Source: Rodentibacter heidelbergensis (lineage in GTDB: Bacteria > Pseudomonadota > Gammaproteobacteria > Enterobacterales > Pasteurellaceae). Taken from it: a DNA stretch of 64,000 nucleotides. The stretch covers positions 33,254 to 97,253 of the forward strand of contig NZ_MLHH01000004.1 of the NCBI RefSeq assembly GCF_002000125.1, given 5' to 3'. This document shows, one piece after another, positions 1 to 10,338 of this stretch (positions within the stretch are counted from its first letter, which is position 1; the number at the start of each line of letters is the position of its first letter). The translations under genes and the position numbers were made by a program. The notes beneath the pieces were generated by a model, which worked only from the letters and a program-made list of their open reading frames with translations, ran no database searches and was not told the DNA's origin.

Positions 1-116
1 GACGGACTAAAACACCCAATCTTTCCATTTTTAAAAACCAACTTCCCATTTTTCGCCATTCTTATTGTTATTTTAAAACGCTAAAATACGCCCATTTTTT
101 AATATAGGTCAAAACA

Positions 117-383
117 ATGAGCAAACAAATCCAATTTACAAAAACAGGTTCGCCTGATGTCCTGCAAATCGTTGATGTACAAATCCCCGCCCCAAAATCG
201 GGCGAAGTGCAAATCCAAATGCATGCTTTGGGACTAAACCGTGCCGAGATGATGTATCGGGAAGGGGCGTATGTGATTGACTCTGTGTTCCCTGCGACTT
301 TGGGTTATGCAGGGGCAGGCGTGGTCGTGGCGGTGGGCGATGACGCTGGCGAATTTCAAATCGGCGACAAAGTGAGCGTCTGA
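117..383 (+). pseudogene. NAD(P)-dependent quinone oxidoreductase / zinc-type alcohol dehydrogenase, N-terminal fragment
   Basis: The 88 residues match the N-terminal GroES-like domain of the medium-chain dehydrogenase/quinone oxidoreductase family, with the typical stretches LGLNRAEMM, LGYAGAGVV and GDKV. Family members are about 320-340 residues, so roughly three quarters of the gene, including the whole Rossmann NAD(P)-binding domain, is missing. The reading frame ends on a TGA supplied by the first three bases of the IS element at 381. The rest of the gene is not found on the far side of the IS, so this is an IS-associated deletion rather than a simple insertion. The fragment is very unlikely to be active. 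Confidence 0.85.
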
Positions 384-405
384 TCTGCCCCCCAAAAGTT
401 GGACT
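381..405 (+). repeat. Left terminal inverted repeat of the IS element
   Basis: This is the mate of 1772-1796. Comparing the left end with the reverse complement of the right end gives 23 identities in 25; the differences are at positions 13 and 21 of the repeat. Confidence 0.85.
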
Positions 406-436
406 AAAAACCAACTGATTAAGGTGCAGATTTTTT

Positions 437-1768
<1,332 letters not shown>

Positions 1769-1771
1769 CGT

Positions 1772-1796
1772 AGTCTAACTTTTTGGGGGCAGATCA
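1772..1796 (-). repeat. Right terminal inverted repeat of the IS element
   Basis: Reverse complement of the left end with two mismatches. It ends in AGATCA, matching the TGATCT start of the element. Confidence 0.85.
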
Positions 1797-1929
1797 ATAA
1801 TTAAATTTTGTAAAAATAAATCATAAAAAACCAAGAGAAGAAAATACTCACTTTTATTAAAGCATCAAGACCATAAAATATTATCTATATAACCGGAAAG
1901 TGAATTACCAGATGGGTTATTAAATAAGT

Positions 1930-2016
1930 TCATATGTAGCCACTGTTATCGGTGTATTGGTTGAAGTGCCTGTGATGCTCTCACTTGTTGCGTTGTTAAA
2001 CCGTTGGAATAAATAA
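1930..2016 (+). pseudogene. ACR3-type arsenite efflux permease, C-terminal remnant
   Basis: Translated in the frame ending at TAA 2014-2016, this gives about 28 residues containing VIGVLVEVPVMLSLV. That is the conserved last transmembrane segment of ACR3-family arsenite/H+ antiporters (about 340-430 residues). Everything upstream is gone, and the preceding 130 bp after the IS hold no recognisable coding sequence. An arsenic resistance gene therefore once stood here next to the copper genes, and its 5' part was probably lost in the same event that removed the oxidoreductase 3' part. Confidence 0.65.
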
Positions 2017-2024
2017 TGACAAGC

Positions 2025-2075
2025 AGAGGGATTTTCGCAATTTACAAATTTTCACGAAAATCCCTCTATTTTTAT
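2025..2075. terminator. Bidirectional rho-independent terminator
   Basis: A perfect 13-bp stem (2025-2037 with 2055-2067) is followed by a T-rich run on the plus strand and preceded by A-rich sequence. It lies between the end of the arsenite-permease remnant and the end of the convergent multicopper oxidase gene. Confidence 0.75.
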
Positions 2076-2087
2076 AGTTAGATACCA

Positions 2088-3635
2088 CTATTCCACTTTA
2101 AACATCCCCATCATACCGAGATTTTCATGTTCTAAAATATGGCAATGGTACATTTTCAACCCAGTATGTCCTTGCTTAAAGCGAATAATCACTTTTTCAT
2201 AAGGGCGTAAATTAACCACATCTTTTAACGCTCTGCCTTCTGGCTTAAAGGTTTTACCGTTTAACGTATGTTGAATTACTTCAAATTGAGTGCCGTGTAA
2301 ATGGAATGGATGATCCATATGGCTTTCATTGAAGATTTCCCACTGTTCCACTTCATTCAATTTGGTAACAAAATCAATACGGTTCATATCAAAGGTTTGA
2401 CCGTTGATTAAGAACATACCATTCATCATTGGTGGAATAGGGTTGTCCGTTGGTGTTGTAGTAGCGTGATGTGTACCGTGATTCATCATTGGCATATTCG
2501 TATGGTTCATCATTTTTTCACTAAAGCGAATTTGGCGAACCTGCTTTGGCTCATCCCAGTTAGGCAAGGACCTTAAGCTTTCAGGTAACTGAACAGGTTC
2601 TGATTTCACCTGAATTGTGGCTAAAGTGAGATCTTTAGGCTGTTCTTGAACCATCATCTTACGGCGATCATAATAACCGCTTTGTAAATTGACTGTCCCT
2701 TGCGTTTCACCCACCATAATCACTTCAACGCGTTCGGCTGGTGTAAGTAGCAGTTCATCAACAGGCGAGCGAGGTTTTTCAAGTAAACCACCTTCGGTAC
2801 CCACCACAATCCATTTCACCCCTGGAATGTTTAAACGAAAATAACGAGCGCTAGTGGCATTCCAAAGACGGATTCGTTCATTCGTTTTCACTTGAATCTG
2901 GGGCTGATATTGACCGTTGATTAACACAAATTCACCCTCACGACCGTTCATCCAATCTAACATCGTGTTTGCTGGAATGGTGCCATCGGCATTTAAACGC
3001 AGATCGGAAATCACCCAATGTTGTTCAGGAAGGTGTGCAAGCGGATCATTTTTCGCTTTAACAACGAAAGTGCCTGCTAAGCCTTTATAGACTTGTTCGG
3101 AAACATGGTCATGTGGATGAGGGTGGTACCAATATGTCCCAGCACTGCCTTGAGGTAGCGTAAAGCGATAGACTTTTTTCCCTTGCGGTTCAACCATATC
3201 CATCGGGTTACCATCCGCCTCATTTGGTACATCTAAGCCGTGCCAATGTACTGTTGAGGGTTGTGGTAGGTGATTGATAAATTCAATTTCTACGGTGTCG
3301 CCTTCAAATACTTCAATTTGTGGCCCTGGTAGTTGTCCGTTATAAGCCCAAAATTCCGTTTCTTTATTGTCTGCGAGACGAATTTTAATTGGCTCTGCTT
3401 TTAAAGTGGCTTTGAATAGCCCTGCTTGAGTCGATTGATTAGCAAGTTTTGGCAATATCCCATTAAGCGATAAACCTGAAGGCATTGCCTCAGTTGGCAT
3501 TAGGCCAGTAGGTACTGAATGCATCATCGCCATATTGCCATGTTGTGCGTGGTTCATCATATTCGCAAGGCTATAAAGCGAGCTACTGGCTAAGCTAATT
3601 CCAATTCCATAACGTAAAAAATCTCGACGTTTCAT
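2088..3635 (-). CDS. Periplasmic multicopper oxidase, CueO/copper-resistance type
   Basis: A 515-residue multicopper oxidase that probably oxidises Cu(I) or other substrates in the periplasm to protect against copper. A Tat-type signal (RRDFLRYG) begins at residue 3. Copper ligands are visible: HWHG at 130-133, HPHPHDH at 171-177, HPFHLHG in the third cupredoxin domain, and HCHILEHENLGM at 497-508, which holds the T1 Cys498, the His ligands and the likely axial Met508. A Met/His-rich insert around residues 375-405 recalls the Met-rich segment of CueO. Its start lies 12 bp downstream of the DUF411 gene stop, so both are expected to be read from the MerR-type promoter at 4140-4170. It could also be called CopA/PcoA-like. 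Export by Tat and copper binding are firm; the exact substrate is inferred. Confidence 0.9.
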   Translation of the reverse strand: MKRRDFLRYGIGISLASSSLYSLANMMNHAQHGNMAMMHSVPTGLMPTEAMPSGLSLNGILPKLANQSTQAGLFKATLKAEPIKIRLADNKETEFWAYNGQLPGPQIEVFEGDTVEIEFINHLPQPSTVHWHGLDVPNEADGNPMDMVEPQGKKVYRFTLPQGSAGTYWYHPHPHDHVSEQVYKGLAGTFVVKAKNDPLAHLPEQHWVISDLRLNADGTIPANTMLDWMNGREGEFVLINGQYQPQIQVKTNERIRLWNATSARYFRLNIPGVKWIVVGTEGGLLEKPRSPVDELLLTPAERVEVIMVGETQGTVNLQSGYYDRRKMMVQEQPKDLTLATIQVKSEPVQLPESLRSLPNWDEPKQVRQIRFSEKMMNHTNMPMMNHGTHHATTTPTDNPIPPMMNGMFLINGQTFDMNRIDFVTKLNEVEQWEIFNESHMDHPFHLHGTQFEVIQHTLNGKTFKPEGRALKDVVNLRPYEKVIIRFKQGHTGLKMYHCHILEHENLGMMGMFKVE

Positions 3636-3647
3636 TCTTTCACCCCC

Positions 3648-4103
3648 CTATTGGTTATAGGATTTGAACACTTCACTTTCACCGTTTTTCTTAATTAAAA
3701 CAACATCATAAGGTTCTTTGCGTCCGCCGTATGCTTCACCGTCCATACCTGGTGAACCAATCGGCATGCCAGGTGCGGACAAGCCAACTGCATCGGGTTT
3801 TTCTGCGAGTAAACGTTTGATATCCTCAGCAGGTACATGTCCTTCAATCACATAGCCATCAATCACTGCCGTGTGGCAAGAGGCGTGTTCATTTTTAATG
3901 TTAAAGCGCTTATGAGCATCATAATTGCCTGTTTCGTTGACTTTAATCTCAAAACCGTTTTTCTGCATATAGCTGATCCATTCATTACAACAGCCACAAG
4001 TCGGGCTTTTCCACACTTCCATAGAAAGTGTTTGTGCTTGAGCACAAGCGGTTATCCCTAAACTTAAAAGCAACAATGAGCGGGTGAATTTATGTAATTT
4101 CAT
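3648..4103 (-). CDS. DUF411 periplasmic metal-binding protein
   Basis: A 151-residue exported protein. An N-terminal signal peptide probably ends after ACAQA near residue 23. The mature part starts with the DUF411 signature TCGCCNEW, a cysteine cluster expected to bind copper, followed by a conserved ASCHTAVIDGYVIEGHVP region. DUF411 proteins are regularly found with multicopper oxidases and copper pumps and are thought to be periplasmic copper carriers. It is the first gene of a two-gene unit with the oxidase. An AAGGA ribosome site precedes the ATG. The MerR-type promoter lies about 40 bp upstream. Confidence 0.85.
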   Translation of the reverse strand: MKLHKFTRSLLLLSLGITACAQAQTLSMEVWKSPTCGCCNEWISYMQKNGFEIKVNETGNYDAHKRFNIKNEHASCHTAVIDGYVIEGHVPAEDIKRLLAEKPDAVGLSAPGMPIGSPGMDGEAYGGRKEPYDVVLIKKNGESEVFKSYNQ

Positions 4104-4139
4104 AAGATGTCCTTATTTTTATTGAGATGGAATGGCGCA

Positions 4140-4171
4140 ATGTTAAAGCTTGACCTAGGGTTAAGGTCAAG
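4140..4171 (-). promoter_or_regulatory. MerR-family (CueR-like) promoter and operator
   Basis: Read on the minus strand: -35 TTGACC (4170-4165), a 19-bp spacer, and -10 TAACAT (4145-4140). A dyad CTTGACCT...AGGTCAAG (4149-4171) spans the spacer start. The over-long 19-bp spacer with a dyad inside is the hallmark of promoters activated by MerR-type metal sensors such as CueR. The target genes are for copper handling, so CueR is the likely regulator. No cueR gene is in this window. Confidence 0.8.
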
Positions 4172-4282
4172 TAATCTGAAAAAATTCTATCATTTGAAAA
4201 TTTTTCTCAAAATCCTACTGCTTGTAGTAGAGATATGCCAACGTACCATCCACTATTATTTTTTAAAATGTGATCAGAATTA

Positions 4283-4498
4283 TTATTTATGATGTTCTGA
4301 ATGACCACCTTGAGTAATCGTGAGTGTGGCTTGCACATAAATACGTTCGCCCACGAAGTCAATTTCTTGGCTATTTAAACCACCGATTTTGACATCGTAA
4401 CCTGCGATTTGAGATGATCAAATATGCATTTCGAGCAACTTGTCACGCGCTTACACACGATCATCAAACACGGCGTTTTGCAATCCTAAATCATCATA
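4283..4498 (-). pseudogene. Unrecognised gene remnant with two internal stops
   Basis: One minus-strand frame reads as protein-like sequence for about 70 codons (fragments DDLGLQNAVFDD, SSQIAGYDVKIGGLNSQE, FVGERIYVQATLTI and a His-rich end GGHSEHHK) and ends at TAA 4285-4283. Two in-frame stops interrupt it, near 4453 and 4420. The His-rich C-terminus and the position beside the copper operon suggest a former metal-related protein, but the family is not recognised. It has no intact start. Confidence 0.45.
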
Positions 4499-5229
4499 TT
4501 AAAACGCTATAGTCAATAAGTGTAAAAATGGCATAATCAACTCAATGAATTTATGGACAAATATTATCTGTTTGGTATTTTATAGTAAGTACATTGTGTA
4601 AAAATAAAATCTGAAATTTAGTCTTTTTATACTTTATTTTTACGTACTCATACTTCAATCTGGGAAACTTAATATTTAATTAATTGATTTAAAAGAATTT
4701 TATAATTTACATTCTTAAGTGATATAGAAACAACCGTTTTGAATTACATATACATAAATTCTATAAAAATACATCATAAAGCTCAAAGAGAAACCCTACT
4801 AAAACAAGGTTTCTCTTTTTTAGTTTTGATGTACTTTTCAATATTCACTAGTATTTGTACATAGCTTTTTTGTAAATTCAGATAAGATGTATAAGTTAGA
4901 AACAATGTTTTTTAAATGAATAAGAGAGAAGGTTTTCCTCTATTAATCAATAAAGGTATAGGTTACGGTAGAACGACATTACCAATCTGAGCTAATCATC
5001 CGGATATACAAAAAGTTATTTAATAAATAGAAGAAAAAAATAAAAGAAGTGCTAAATTTAATCCTTAAGCAAATGTAACAGTGGATTATCTACATACTTT
5101 ACTTATTTTATCTCTGAACTGATATGCCAAAACCGTAGCCTGATCTCACTTAATTGCTATACTTTAGCTAGTCGCATTTAATTATGCACTATGCTGTCTA
5201 GAATTTTAGACGGCATTTGAAAAGAAATA
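4499..5229. other. AT-rich degenerate stretch without an intact gene
   Basis: No credible intact coding sequence was seen in about 730 bp. From ATG 4916 the plus strand reads as plausible protein (start MNKREGFPLLINKGIGYG) but meets five or more stops before 5130, so it may be a decayed gene or chance. A terminator-like hairpin lies at 4785-4823. The stretch separates the copper genes from the SIR2 gene and looks like the worn edge of an island. Confidence 0.4.
4785..4823 (+). terminator. Rho-independent terminator
   Basis: An 11-bp stem (4785-4795 with 4808-4818) with a 12-base loop is followed by TTTTTT. No intact gene now lies upstream on the plus strand, so it probably outlived its gene. 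It is also A/T-flanked on the other strand. Confidence 0.65.
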
Positions 5230-8031
5230 CTAAGTTTCATTAGTAAAACTTTGCTTTTTACTCTGCAATATAGAATATATCTCTGAAAATTTTTTGAGTT
5301 TTTTCTCCTCAAGTAAAAACCTAATAAATTCAAGCATTCGTTCAATACCTCCAACTTTAAGGAATTCAAGACTAGAATAAATATCTTTATTCAATTTATT
5401 ATTAATCCAATCCTTTAAAAATCTCAAAAATTTATCTTTAATTTTACAGCCATATTGTAAGAAAATTAATTCACTAAATATTTCTTCGTATAGTTCTTCT
5501 TTATTACTAATATCTTCCCAGTAATCTACTCTCAATTTATCAAAACAGCTAATAAAAATTATTTTAAGTTCATCATTTGATATTTGATATACCGGAAGTA
5601 AAAACTCTTGTAGGAAAAATCTTTGGATTTTCTTATCATGTTGAAAATTTTTTTCAAGTGAAAAGATCGCTTTTTCAACCAAATCCTTATTTGAATAAGG
5701 AATATTCATTGCAATAGAGTAATGGTACACATATGATAGATTACGGCCAATCCCTTGGTAGCGTGGAATTCTGAATTTACCTGACACAAATCCTTCTAAT
5801 ACAGTATCAATTAGCTCTAAAAAAACTTCATTATTAGTTTTATATAATTTATATTGTATTATTGTAAAATAATTTATAGATTTAATACAGTCATAAGGAA
5901 TATCTGATATTAATAATACATTCTTTATTCTCTTGATAAATTCGTTTAGCTCTTCACTATTCCATTTAATTAAACCTAAAATCAACATAAAATTCAGAAA
6001 GGAATTAGATATATCATTTGAATAAAATGAATGGCTATGCTTTACAAATAGCTCAGACAAATTACTAAAAACTGTTCGGATGTATATTTTTTCATTTTCA
6101 CCAAAATGTAAGAAGTTTTCTCCACTTCCTTCTTTTTCTGGTTCTCTTGCAAAAGGTATAATGTTTTCTAGCAAAATTGACAAAGTATCTTTAAACTTAA
6201 GATATTTGATCATAATGAATAGATCGTATACAGAAAATTTAAAGATTTCGTTTACTTTTGAAATTTCAATTTTTCCCGTAATATATGATGTCATTAAGTT
6301 TCTAAATTCAGAATAAAAATCTAAAACTACATCATTATCTGCACAAAAACGCAATAATTGGATTAAGCGATCATTAGACCTTTGCTCTTTATTATTGAAA
6401 CTAAATCCACCATTCTTATTGCTTTTAGCAGCTTTTAAAAAAGTTGTATTATCAATAGTAGAATCGAAATGAAATTTGTATATCGATTTAAAATCTAATA
6501 GTTCGATTAGTGGTTGTAGATGTTTTTTACTTTTAGAGGGATATCTATTGTTTATTAAATCATTAGTAAATTTATAATTAGCTTCCTTTCTAAATTTATC
6601 TATTAAATCTTTCTTTATATGTGTATCATGGCTTAATTTATAAGCAAAAACAGATTTATTAAATTTGCAAATCATTGCTGATAAATACTGCTTTCGCATA
6701 AGTTTTTTAGTTACTTCGGATGATAAATTTTGGAATATTGATAATTTTTCGTCTTCAGACTTATCATGAAATATAAGAATATCGAAATTAGTTTTTGTCA
6801 TTTTGCTAGAAAAAGAAATAAATCTTGAAAATTTGTCTTTCTCAGCAATAAATCCTTGGTTGAATCTTTGAGTTTCAAAATGTTTTGTAATATCAAATGT
6901 GAAATTATTATTCTCAATAAATGCTACACCAGCAGACAGAAATGAAGAGAAAATATAATCTAGTTTATTTTTAAATAATTTAGTCTTTTCTTCATTTTTA
7001 AGGATCTCAAAGAAATGAGCATAAACTTTTCTGATATTATCACTATAATCTATGGTTAAGGAATTACTATGAAACTCTAAACCAAAGCAATCATAATGGT
7101 ATTTTATTGTGCAATTTGAGAAAATATTTGTGACTTGTTCTGGTAGTAAAGTATTCAATTCATCCAAGCCGACTAATTTGTTGTAAAAAAACTCTACAAC
7201 ATCGATATCAGAAATATCTTTCTTTTGAGAGAATGGCTCCCCATTTATAGTATTCTCTACTGAGTAGAAAAATTTCTCATATAATTCATTGTATATAATA
7301 GATTCAGATTTGATCTCTAAATGTTTTATTCCGTGGTTTTCTAGATATTTCTTTTGAGATGATTCTGTCTTCATATTTAATAAAAATCTAGGTGGGGATA
7401 TTTTAGAATTTTTCTCAATCCATTTTATTATCTGTTTTAAATCACTATCATTATATGAATAACCAAGAAATAAAACAGTTGTTGTTGATAATATATGCTT
7501 TAAAAAATTATCAAATAAAGGGTTATTTATGCTATAATTTAAATAATCATCTTCTTTGAAGATGATGTTATGAGATTCAAAATCTCCATGAATTTTGATC
7601 AATTTATTCGGAAGTATTGACTTAACTAAATCACTTTCCGTTTTTACTATGTCATAAATTAAACCATTTTCTGCAATAGTCTTTTCTAGCAAATTATCCC
7701 AATTTGTTGTAATAATGTACTTAGGTTGTAATATTTGAAATAGTTTTATATGAAAATCAGATGGTGCTGCATGTAATGGAATAGACTCTCTTAATTTCTG
7801 ATAAAGCCTATATTCACCAAATTCAAGATAATATAGCTGTGCTATTTTAAGATAATCTGTTTCATTTGTATTTATTTCACTTTTTAACGTTTCAATTAAT
7901 TCTCCCCAAGAGGGAAACTTAATAGTATCTGTTTCAGAGAATTTTGAAAAGCCAGAACCAACGAAAACTGTTAAGCTATCATTCTCTTGAGCTTTTGAAA
8001 TTGAGTCAATATCTGCTTGCATAAATTGCAT
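5230..8031 (-). CDS. SIR2-domain protein, probable anti-phage NADase
   Basis: A 933-residue protein from ATG 8031; a GTG ten codons upstream at 8061 is possible, but AGAGG precedes the ATG. The N-terminal 270 residues form a SIR2-like domain: VFVGSGFS (22-29) as the NAD-binding loop, TTNWD (108-112) and KIHGD (146-150) holding the catalytic Asn/Asp and His, and LGYSYNDSD (189-197). The remaining 660 residues are Lys/Ile/Asn/Phe-rich and look all-helical, without a recognised family. Stand-alone SIR2 proteins of about 900-1,000 residues with a helical C-terminal sensor (the DSR1/DSR2 type) act in abortive infection by destroying NAD+ when a phage component is sensed. The gene is much more AT-rich than its neighbours and stands among remnants, suggesting recent transfer. 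The function is inferred from domain and setting. Confidence 0.8.
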   Translation of the reverse strand: MQFMQADIDSISKAQENDSLTVFVGSGFSKFSETDTIKFPSWGELIETLKSEINTNETDYLKIAQLYYLEFGEYRLYQKLRESIPLHAAPSDFHIKLFQILQPKYIITTNWDNLLEKTIAENGLIYDIVKTESDLVKSILPNKLIKIHGDFESHNIIFKEDDYLNYSINNPLFDNFLKHILSTTTVLFLGYSYNDSDLKQIIKWIEKNSKISPPRFLLNMKTESSQKKYLENHGIKHLEIKSESIIYNELYEKFFYSVENTINGEPFSQKKDISDIDVVEFFYNKLVGLDELNTLLPEQVTNIFSNCTIKYHYDCFGLEFHSNSLTIDYSDNIRKVYAHFFEILKNEEKTKLFKNKLDYIFSSFLSAGVAFIENNNFTFDITKHFETQRFNQGFIAEKDKFSRFISFSSKMTKTNFDILIFHDKSEDEKLSIFQNLSSEVTKKLMRKQYLSAMICKFNKSVFAYKLSHDTHIKKDLIDKFRKEANYKFTNDLINNRYPSKSKKHLQPLIELLDFKSIYKFHFDSTIDNTTFLKAAKSNKNGGFSFNNKEQRSNDRLIQLLRFCADNDVVLDFYSEFRNLMTSYITGKIEISKVNEIFKFSVYDLFIMIKYLKFKDTLSILLENIIPFAREPEKEGSGENFLHFGENEKIYIRTVFSNLSELFVKHSHSFYSNDISNSFLNFMLILGLIKWNSEELNEFIKRIKNVLLISDIPYDCIKSINYFTIIQYKLYKTNNEVFLELIDTVLEGFVSGKFRIPRYQGIGRNLSYVYHYSIAMNIPYSNKDLVEKAIFSLEKNFQHDKKIQRFFLQEFLLPVYQISNDELKIIFISCFDKLRVDYWEDISNKEELYEEIFSELIFLQYGCKIKDKFLRFLKDWINNKLNKDIYSSLEFLKVGGIERMLEFIRFLLEEKKLKKFSEIYSILQSKKQSFTNET

Positions 8032-8084
8032 TTCTAAAGTACCTCTAATATTTACTAGCACTTATCTTAATCTTATATAAGGAA

Positions 8085-9293
8085 TTAGTTCAACAAAAAC
8101 TCCCCAATATGCTGATGCACAATGCCATCTATATTATCCTGCCAAAAATCGTCCATCGTGATCACATATTTCGGGTAATTATCCGTGATGGTTTGCAACG
8201 GAGAAAATTCACGCTGAACGGTTTGTTCGCTTTCTAATTTATACGCTACCTGAATATAAATTTTTTCATTTTGCTTTTGAGCGATAAAGTCAACTTCTTG
8301 CGTACCCAGTTTACCAATATACACTTGATAGCCACGGCGTTTGAGTTCTAAATAAACCAGATTTTCTAAAATGCCAGAAATGAGACTTGTGCGAAAGCCC
8401 ATTGTGGCGTAGAGCAGTGATACATCGCCTAAATAGAATTTTTCTTGAGTTTTTAAAATCTCTTTACCTTTAATATCAAAGCGTTCCACACGGTGTAAAA
8501 TAAAGGCACTTTCCAAAGATTTCAAATAGTTGTAAACGGTGTTTAAATCCACTTTTCTCTGCTGGCTTTTGAAATAATCCGCTACATTTTTGCCTGAAAA
8601 GGTGTTGCCGATGTTGTCAAAGGCATATTTCACAATGCGCTCTAACAACTCTACATCACGAATTTTGTTGCGTTGTACGGTATCTCGTAAAATCACAGAG
8701 GCATAAATATCTTGCACGATTTTATAGACGGTTTCCTGAGAATAATCAGCCGTATGTACCATTGGAAAACCGCCTTTGCGTAGATATTCGTTAAAAAGAG
8801 CAGTGGAGTTTTGTGTACTTTGCTGTGTGTAGTTTGCTTTAAAATCTAAAAATTCTTGATACGATAATGTAAAAATAGGGATTTCTACATAACGCCCGGC
8901 GAGGTAAGTTGCCAGTTCTGATGACAATAAATGTGAGTTTGAACCGGTGATATAGAGGTCAAGATTGAAATCTACCATAAAAGCATTAACAGCCTTTTCC
9001 CAGTCTGTGACTTCTTGAATTTCATCAAGTAAGAGGTAGTATTTTTCTGATGTGTGAATTCTCTCTTTGACTAAGTTATAGAGCTTGCCGGCGGTTTTAA
9101 AGTCAGTAAAAGCAAAACTTTCAAAGTTGATATGAATGATTTGTTGTTCGGCAATGCCTTGAGCTAATAATTCTGCTTGCAACAACTTTATGACAGTGGA
9201 TTTTCCTGAACGACGAATGCCTGTAATCACTTTGATTAAAGGCATGTTGATAAAAGGTTTGATTTGTTTGAGATAGTTGGGGCGATTGATCAT
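8085..9293 (-). CDS. AAA ATPase with DUF4143 C-terminal domain
   Basis: A 402-residue ATPase of the common AAA_14-DUF4143 architecture. The Walker A motif GIRRSGKST is at residues 25-33, and Walker B YYLLLDEIQE is near residues 85-95. The second half has the DUF4143 restriction-endonuclease-like fold motif region (GTQEVDFIAQ, then IQVAY). Such proteins are widespread in bacteria, their role is not settled, and they are often found in accessory regions. The stop lies 54 bp from the SIR2 start on the same strand, so co-transcription is possible, but base composition differs strongly between the two. An intact start and a palindromic site upstream (9344-9363) suggest its own promoter. Confidence 0.8.
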   Translation of the reverse strand: MINRPNYLKQIKPFINMPLIKVITGIRRSGKSTVIKLLQAELLAQGIAEQQIIHINFESFAFTDFKTAGKLYNLVKERIHTSEKYYLLLDEIQEVTDWEKAVNAFMVDFNLDLYITGSNSHLLSSELATYLAGRYVEIPIFTLSYQEFLDFKANYTQQSTQNSTALFNEYLRKGGFPMVHTADYSQETVYKIVQDIYASVILRDTVQRNKIRDVELLERIVKYAFDNIGNTFSGKNVADYFKSQQRKVDLNTVYNYLKSLESAFILHRVERFDIKGKEILKTQEKFYLGDVSLLYATMGFRTSLISGILENLVYLELKRRGYQVYIGKLGTQEVDFIAQKQNEKIYIQVAYKLESEQTVQREFSPLQTITDNYPKYVITMDDFWQDNIDGIVHQHIGEFLLN

Positions 9294-9343
9294 CTTTAAT
9301 TTTTCTGGTTTTGTTCATAAAATTAAGATGATTTTATCATTTA

Positions 9344-9400
9344 TTTATGGTTATAACCATAAAAAACAGGTTGAAACCAAGATGTTTACAGGTATAACCA
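9344..9400. promoter_or_regulatory. Palindromic operator candidates upstream of the DUF4143 ATPase
   Basis: A perfect 20-bp palindrome with core TGGTTATAACCA spans 9344-9363. A related shorter form, GGTATAACCA, is at 9391-9400. Both lie between the ATPase start (9293) and the next gene's terminator, where a dimeric repressor would bind. No dedicated regulator gene is adjacent. Confidence 0.5.
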
Positions 9401-9412
9401 AAATATAAAACG

Positions 9413-9433
9413 GGGGATTTGAAAAATCCCCTC
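9413..9433 (-). terminator. Short hairpin terminator of the coiled-coil gene
   Basis: An 8-bp stem (9413-9420 with 9424-9431) with a 3-base loop lies about 20 bp past the stop at 9453. On the minus strand it is followed by a C/G base and then T-rich sequence. Confidence 0.5.
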
Positions 9434-9452
9434 TGCACTTAATTTACATTGC

Positions 9453-10016
9453 CTATGCCCGAAGTTTGGCGGCGCCCAGTTCTAATTGTTTTGCCAAACA
9501 TTCTTTTGAGGCAATGAGTTGTTTACCAAAACGTCTATAAAAATGGCGTTTTAATTTTGCTAGGCGATTAATTTTTGCAGCATTTTCTTCACGAAATAAT
9601 TGCTGGATATTTTGTCTTACCAGCCCTAATTCTTGTAATGCTACATTGGTTTTTGCTTTTAATTCATTGAGCTGTAATGCGATTTTTTCCTGTGTAGATT
9701 GCTCTAAGTGTTGAGCTAATGCTTCTTTATCGGCATTTTCGTTCTGATAAGCTTGTTCGAATTCTGCGATTTCTGCACTAAAATCCAGCTGTAATCCTTG
9801 TTCTAAATCCATTAGTACAGCAGCCCCATATTCCATTTGCGCCATTAATTGTTGTTGGCTTTGTTGTAGTGTGGCTTGAATTTCACGGCTTTTTGCGATT
9901 TGTTCATGTAAGGATTGGATTAATGCCTGCTGTTTTTCTATCGCCTCTACTTTAAATTGCTCGATTTTTTGTTGAGTTTGCCGCATTAAATCATTCATCG
10001 TTTTGTTGTGTTCCAT
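9453..10016 (-). CDS. Hypothetical glutamine-rich coiled-coil protein
   Basis: A 187-residue protein with no recognised family. Residues 5-75 and 85-160 are dense in Gln, Glu, Lys, Ala and Leu with heptad spacing, so two long coiled-coil helices are likely. The C-terminal 40 residues are basic (KRHFYRRFGK). There is no signal peptide or membrane segment, so it is cytoplasmic. It has its own terminator, and its start is preceded by AAGGAA. It could be a structural or DNA-associated protein; no function can be assigned. Confidence 0.65.
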   Translation of the reverse strand: MEHNKTMNDLMRQTQQKIEQFKVEAIEKQQALIQSLHEQIAKSREIQATLQQSQQQLMAQMEYGAAVLMDLEQGLQLDFSAEIAEFEQAYQNENADKEALAQHLEQSTQEKIALQLNELKAKTNVALQELGLVRQNIQQLFREENAAKINRLAKLKRHFYRRFGKQLIASKECLAKQLELGAAKLRA

Positions 10017-10254
10017 ATTTTTTCCTTATTTAAAGTTTATTTTTTTAAATAAAAAGTGTGGCTTTCAAATTGATTAAGCCCTATCACTTGGTTATTTTCG
10101 ATTAGCCTGTTTGCCTTTCGATGAGTTTATTAAAACAAAAAGATCTTAAGGAGAAATTAAGAGAAGGGGAAATAATGAATATTCTTAACGATGAGCGATG
10201 AAATAAGATTAGAGAAGGGGGGCTTTTAACCCTTGGTAATTCTTCCTCAAATTT

Positions 10255-10295
10255 AACCGCACTTTAGGTTGGGCTTAAAGTGCGGTTGTTTTTAT
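10255..10295 (+). terminator. Terminator built from two inverted uptake signal sequences
   Basis: A 12-bp stem (10255-10266 with 10276-10287) made of AACCGCACTTTA and its complement has a 9-base loop and a following T run. Paired uptake signals used as terminators are typical of Pasteurellaceae. In the rest of the 10017-10338 gap only tiny open frames and no clear gene are seen. Confidence 0.75.
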
Positions 10296-10338
10296 CAGCC
10301 TTTTTCTTCTTCAAGATTGAATGTTTCCAGTGATTTAA

